Part shown: piece after piece, positions 61,860 through 64,000 of the stretch | Layout: each line of letters opens with the position of its first letter | Position numbering within the stretch: the first letter of the stretch is position 1 | Origin: Epiperipatus broadwayi | Lineage: Eukaryota > Onychophora > Udeonychophora > Euonychophora > Peripatidae | Reading direction: 5' to 3' | Length of the DNA stretch: 64,000 nt | NCBI GenBank assembly: GCA_028023455.1 | Contig: JAQFVV010012400.1 | Coordinates: 14,701,748-14,765,747, forward strand | Made by a program: the position numbers and the translations under genes | Notes under the pieces: model-generated | Database searches by the model: none | What the model saw: only the letters and a program-made list of their open reading frames with translations | What the model was told of the DNA's origin: nothing

Positions 61860-62420
61860 CTCCCTTTCATGCCTGATTTATCACAATGGTTAAAGAATAT
61901 ATGTGCTGATGCATTTAATGTCAGTTTTAGAATCCCTCCAAATATGAATAAACTCTTAAACAATATGAAGGACAAATTGTCTCCAAATCAGACACACCAG
62001 ATTGTTTCAAAATTTATTATAAAGTATATCAGCTTATTGGCTTATTAATATTATAGATTATAAAGAATCATGTGTTAACAATGCCACGGAATATTAAAAT
62101 AGTATGTGCAGAGCATCAACAATTGGAAAAAAATAATTTAAAAAGGCATGTTTTATCATTAATAACATCCATGCAATAAATACAAAAAACCTCTTCTATA
62201 GCTTTGACCCAGAAGTGGAATATGTAAATTACAAATTTATATATTAATTAATGAGTATTAATGTCATGTTTTCTCCTAACAACACCATTTTAGCTGAAAA
62301 GTTTGAGCGCTATCATTATGATCTTCAGAGTTATTATTTAAATTGTGAAATAAAGTTTAATCCTTTCTTAGGAAACGTATTAACATTACTTTTGGAATTA
62401 TATGTATTTCAGTGAACAAT
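61860..62420 (+). pseudogene. Inverted 3' fragment of a second old Penelope-like copy
   Basis: The plus strand encodes FRIPPNMNKLLNNMKDKLSP followed by NQTHQIV (near 61930-62010), matching HTPPCTNRLINNSKDKLEPS in the intact element. A GIY-YIG tail relic and 3' UTR (GAAGTGGAATATGTAAATTAC, about 62212-62232) follow. These are inverse copies of 56700-57180 and 57870-57949. The fragment begins next to the 5' end of the old minus-strand copy, giving the inverted pseudo-LTR arrangement known for Penelope elements. Confidence 0.7.
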
Positions 62421-63362
62421 CATTAAATTGTTCTTATTTATAATTTTTAATGGTTTTCCAATTCTATTATTTTTAATTTGTATACAGCTGTTCTGGACTT
62501 GCAATTTATTGACCACAGATCTTTAGAATATAATTAACCATTTACAGCTGAATATTTAGATTAATAATGTATTTAGCTTGAATTGGTACTTCAATAAAAC
62601 ACTAAATATTTAAACAATTTAAAATCCTTTAAAATTTATTGGATAACAATAAATCCATGAAATCACAAATGAAAATTCTAATTAGCTAAATCAAATTAAG
62701 AATTCATTAAAATAATATACAGTTATCAAAAATCAATACCTACACAAATTAAAAAAAAACAACCAAACGTTTATATTAGATCACCTCCCATTTTTAATTA
62801 TTTCTTATATTTAATTTAAGCAAATGCCTAACTTCATCATTTAAAATTTGGATTGTTTGAGCTTCTAAATATTTTAAAGTAATGAATATTTAAAACTGAT
62901 TTAATTTCTTCCAATAAGTTTTGTAAAATCTGAATATTTAAAATTTATTAGGATTGGTCTTTGGTCAAAGAAGTAAGTCAAGCTAAGCACATTATTTTCA
63001 GAATCCATTATTCAGCTAAAATTACTGACTTATATCATTTAAGTTTATATAATGTTAAAAAAAAAAAGACTGAAGTCATGGCAATATAGTTTTCTAATCT
63101 ATTTCGATTATATATAATATATACACAAAATTGCAGGCAATATAACTTGCACAGAAATCCATTAATTTTAATTAGAAATACATTTGATAATATTTAATTA
63201 TTTTTTATAATTTTGTTTAACTTTATCAATTCCTTTTAAATAGAAGAGATATAAAATTATTGTACTTAAAAAGAATTTCTTAAATTTCATTTTTTAAATA
63301 ATATCATAAATGGATAAGTTCCTTCTGTTAAAATGATAAGAAATGAAAAAAATAAACATTAC

Positions 63363-63515
63363 CTAGGGTTAATTGCCTATTAATAATAATTCCTTTATGC
63401 TGTCCTCCAGCCACATGTACCACCCTGTTATCTAATTCCTGCTCAATTTTTTTTCGTTCCATCATGATAGTTGTGGAACGAATTCCCTTTTTGGTCGGAG
63501 TCATCACGATGCGCT
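63363..63515 (-). CDS. Host gene internal exon (first in this window)
   Basis: A 153-nt exon with acceptor CATTTCAG and donor GTAATG. It encodes RIVMTPTKKGIRSTTIMMER, then KKIEQELDNRVVHVAGGQHK and GIIINRQLTL. It starts with two bases completing a codon and ends with one base that forms Asp with exon 55521-55603. The basic N-terminal stretch MTPTKKGIRS is followed by a short charged helix and a VVHVAGGQHKG segment. GC is clearly higher than in the flanking introns. I do not recognise the family, and the upstream exons lie beyond 63515. Confidence 0.8.
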
Positions 63516-63676
63516 CTGAAATGACAATAAGAAAAATTAATAAATGATAATACTTATTTTAAAAAAATCAGAAAATTCAATAATATAAAAAAAGGAAAAA
63601 TGAATAGGCAGACATTTTGGATTACTCATGAGATCATATTAAATCGACAGAAAAAACAACAACTAAAAATGTAAGT

Positions 63677-63935
63677 ATTTCTATCATCTAATTGAAATGT
63701 TAATTGTTTTTAAGAAAAATTCAAACTTTATTTGTTTCTAAATACATTCATTTACTAATAACATTACACAGGCTAGTATAAAACAGAAATTGTTACTGCC
63801 ATCCAGCAACACTTGAAGAAGAGAGCAATGAATATCATTTGAAAGTTTGAGTTCCATGTTAATCTGTGGATTATTACTAACAGTTGAATAAATTAATAAA
63901 GATATAAATAAAGTTTGATTTTAATAACGTGAAAG
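63677..63935. mobile_element. Foldback repeat family copy
   Basis: The left arm CTATCATCTAATTGAAATGT and AAATTCAAACTTTATTTG are mirrored on the right by ATAAATAAAGTTTGATTTTA. The inner ACTAATAACATTACACAGGC corresponds to the TAGTAATATCACAGCAAACA unit of the copy at 57203. The termini are approximate. It lies in the intron upstream of the first host exon seen. Confidence 0.6.
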
Positions 63936-64000
63936 GCTAAAAATTTTAGTTAACAGTTAAACTACATCAGCAGTCATGTATGAATTAATACAAGCATTGA

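Larger units (their letters stand above)
55604..63362 (-). other. Intron between host exons one and two
   Basis: 7.8 kb, mostly transposable elements: a SINE at 56093-56197 and the nested Penelope/foldback cluster 56690-62420. 62420-63362 is AT-rich sequence with nothing specific. Confidence 0.55.

Overview
The window looks like a very AT-rich metazoan (probably invertebrate) genome. It shows small exons separated by introns of up to 25 kb, consensus GT/AG splice sites, a Penelope-like element, an RTE-type LINE, tRNA-derived SINEs, hAT elements and a Ty3-like LTR retrotransposon. There are no bacterial signatures. The phylum cannot be fixed from the sequence alone.

One host gene lies on the minus strand and covers at least 63515 down to 18885. 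I reconstructed six consecutive internal exons (63363-63515, 55521-55603, 30416-30527, 24605-24730, 20518-20577, 18885-18984) from splice sites and matching intron phases. They encode about 211 residues of one continuous reading frame. I do not recognise the protein. Its first and last exons are outside the window or were not detected.

Layout. 1-3790: a broken hAT transposon (811-3716, 8-bp target duplication) inserted into a remnant of a foldback repeat family. 3829-10718: a complete minus-strand LTR retrotransposon with 1.69-kb LTRs, a 4-bp target duplication and a gag-like coiled-coil ORF but no recognisable pol. 10719-18884: AT-rich DNA with a decayed LINE RT and a possible solo LTR. 18885-30527: host exons 3-6 as numbered here, with a hAT MITE (25300-25667). 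30528-55520: a 25-kb intron holding a 5'-truncated RTE LINE, a foldback repeat, a decayed Penelope 3' fragment, two retroposed tRNA-like repeats (38084-38300, 36169-36270), decayed reverse transcriptases, an 88-bp repeat cluster, a 540-bp foldback element and a 2.8-kb probable solo LTR. 55604-63362: an intron with a nest of elements.

The most interesting region is 56.7-62.4 kb. An old minus-strand Penelope-like element, flanked at its 5' side by an inverted 3' fragment of a related copy, was split first by a foldback element and also by a younger Penelope-like element with an intact 749-residue ORF (RT plus C-terminal GIY-YIG). Both insertions have 14-bp target duplications, and the inverted old copy gives the uninterrupted target site of the younger element. 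The younger element carries about 33-bp terminal inverted repeats, one of which contains its start codon, and a stem-loop in its 3' UTR that recurs in three older copies in the same window.
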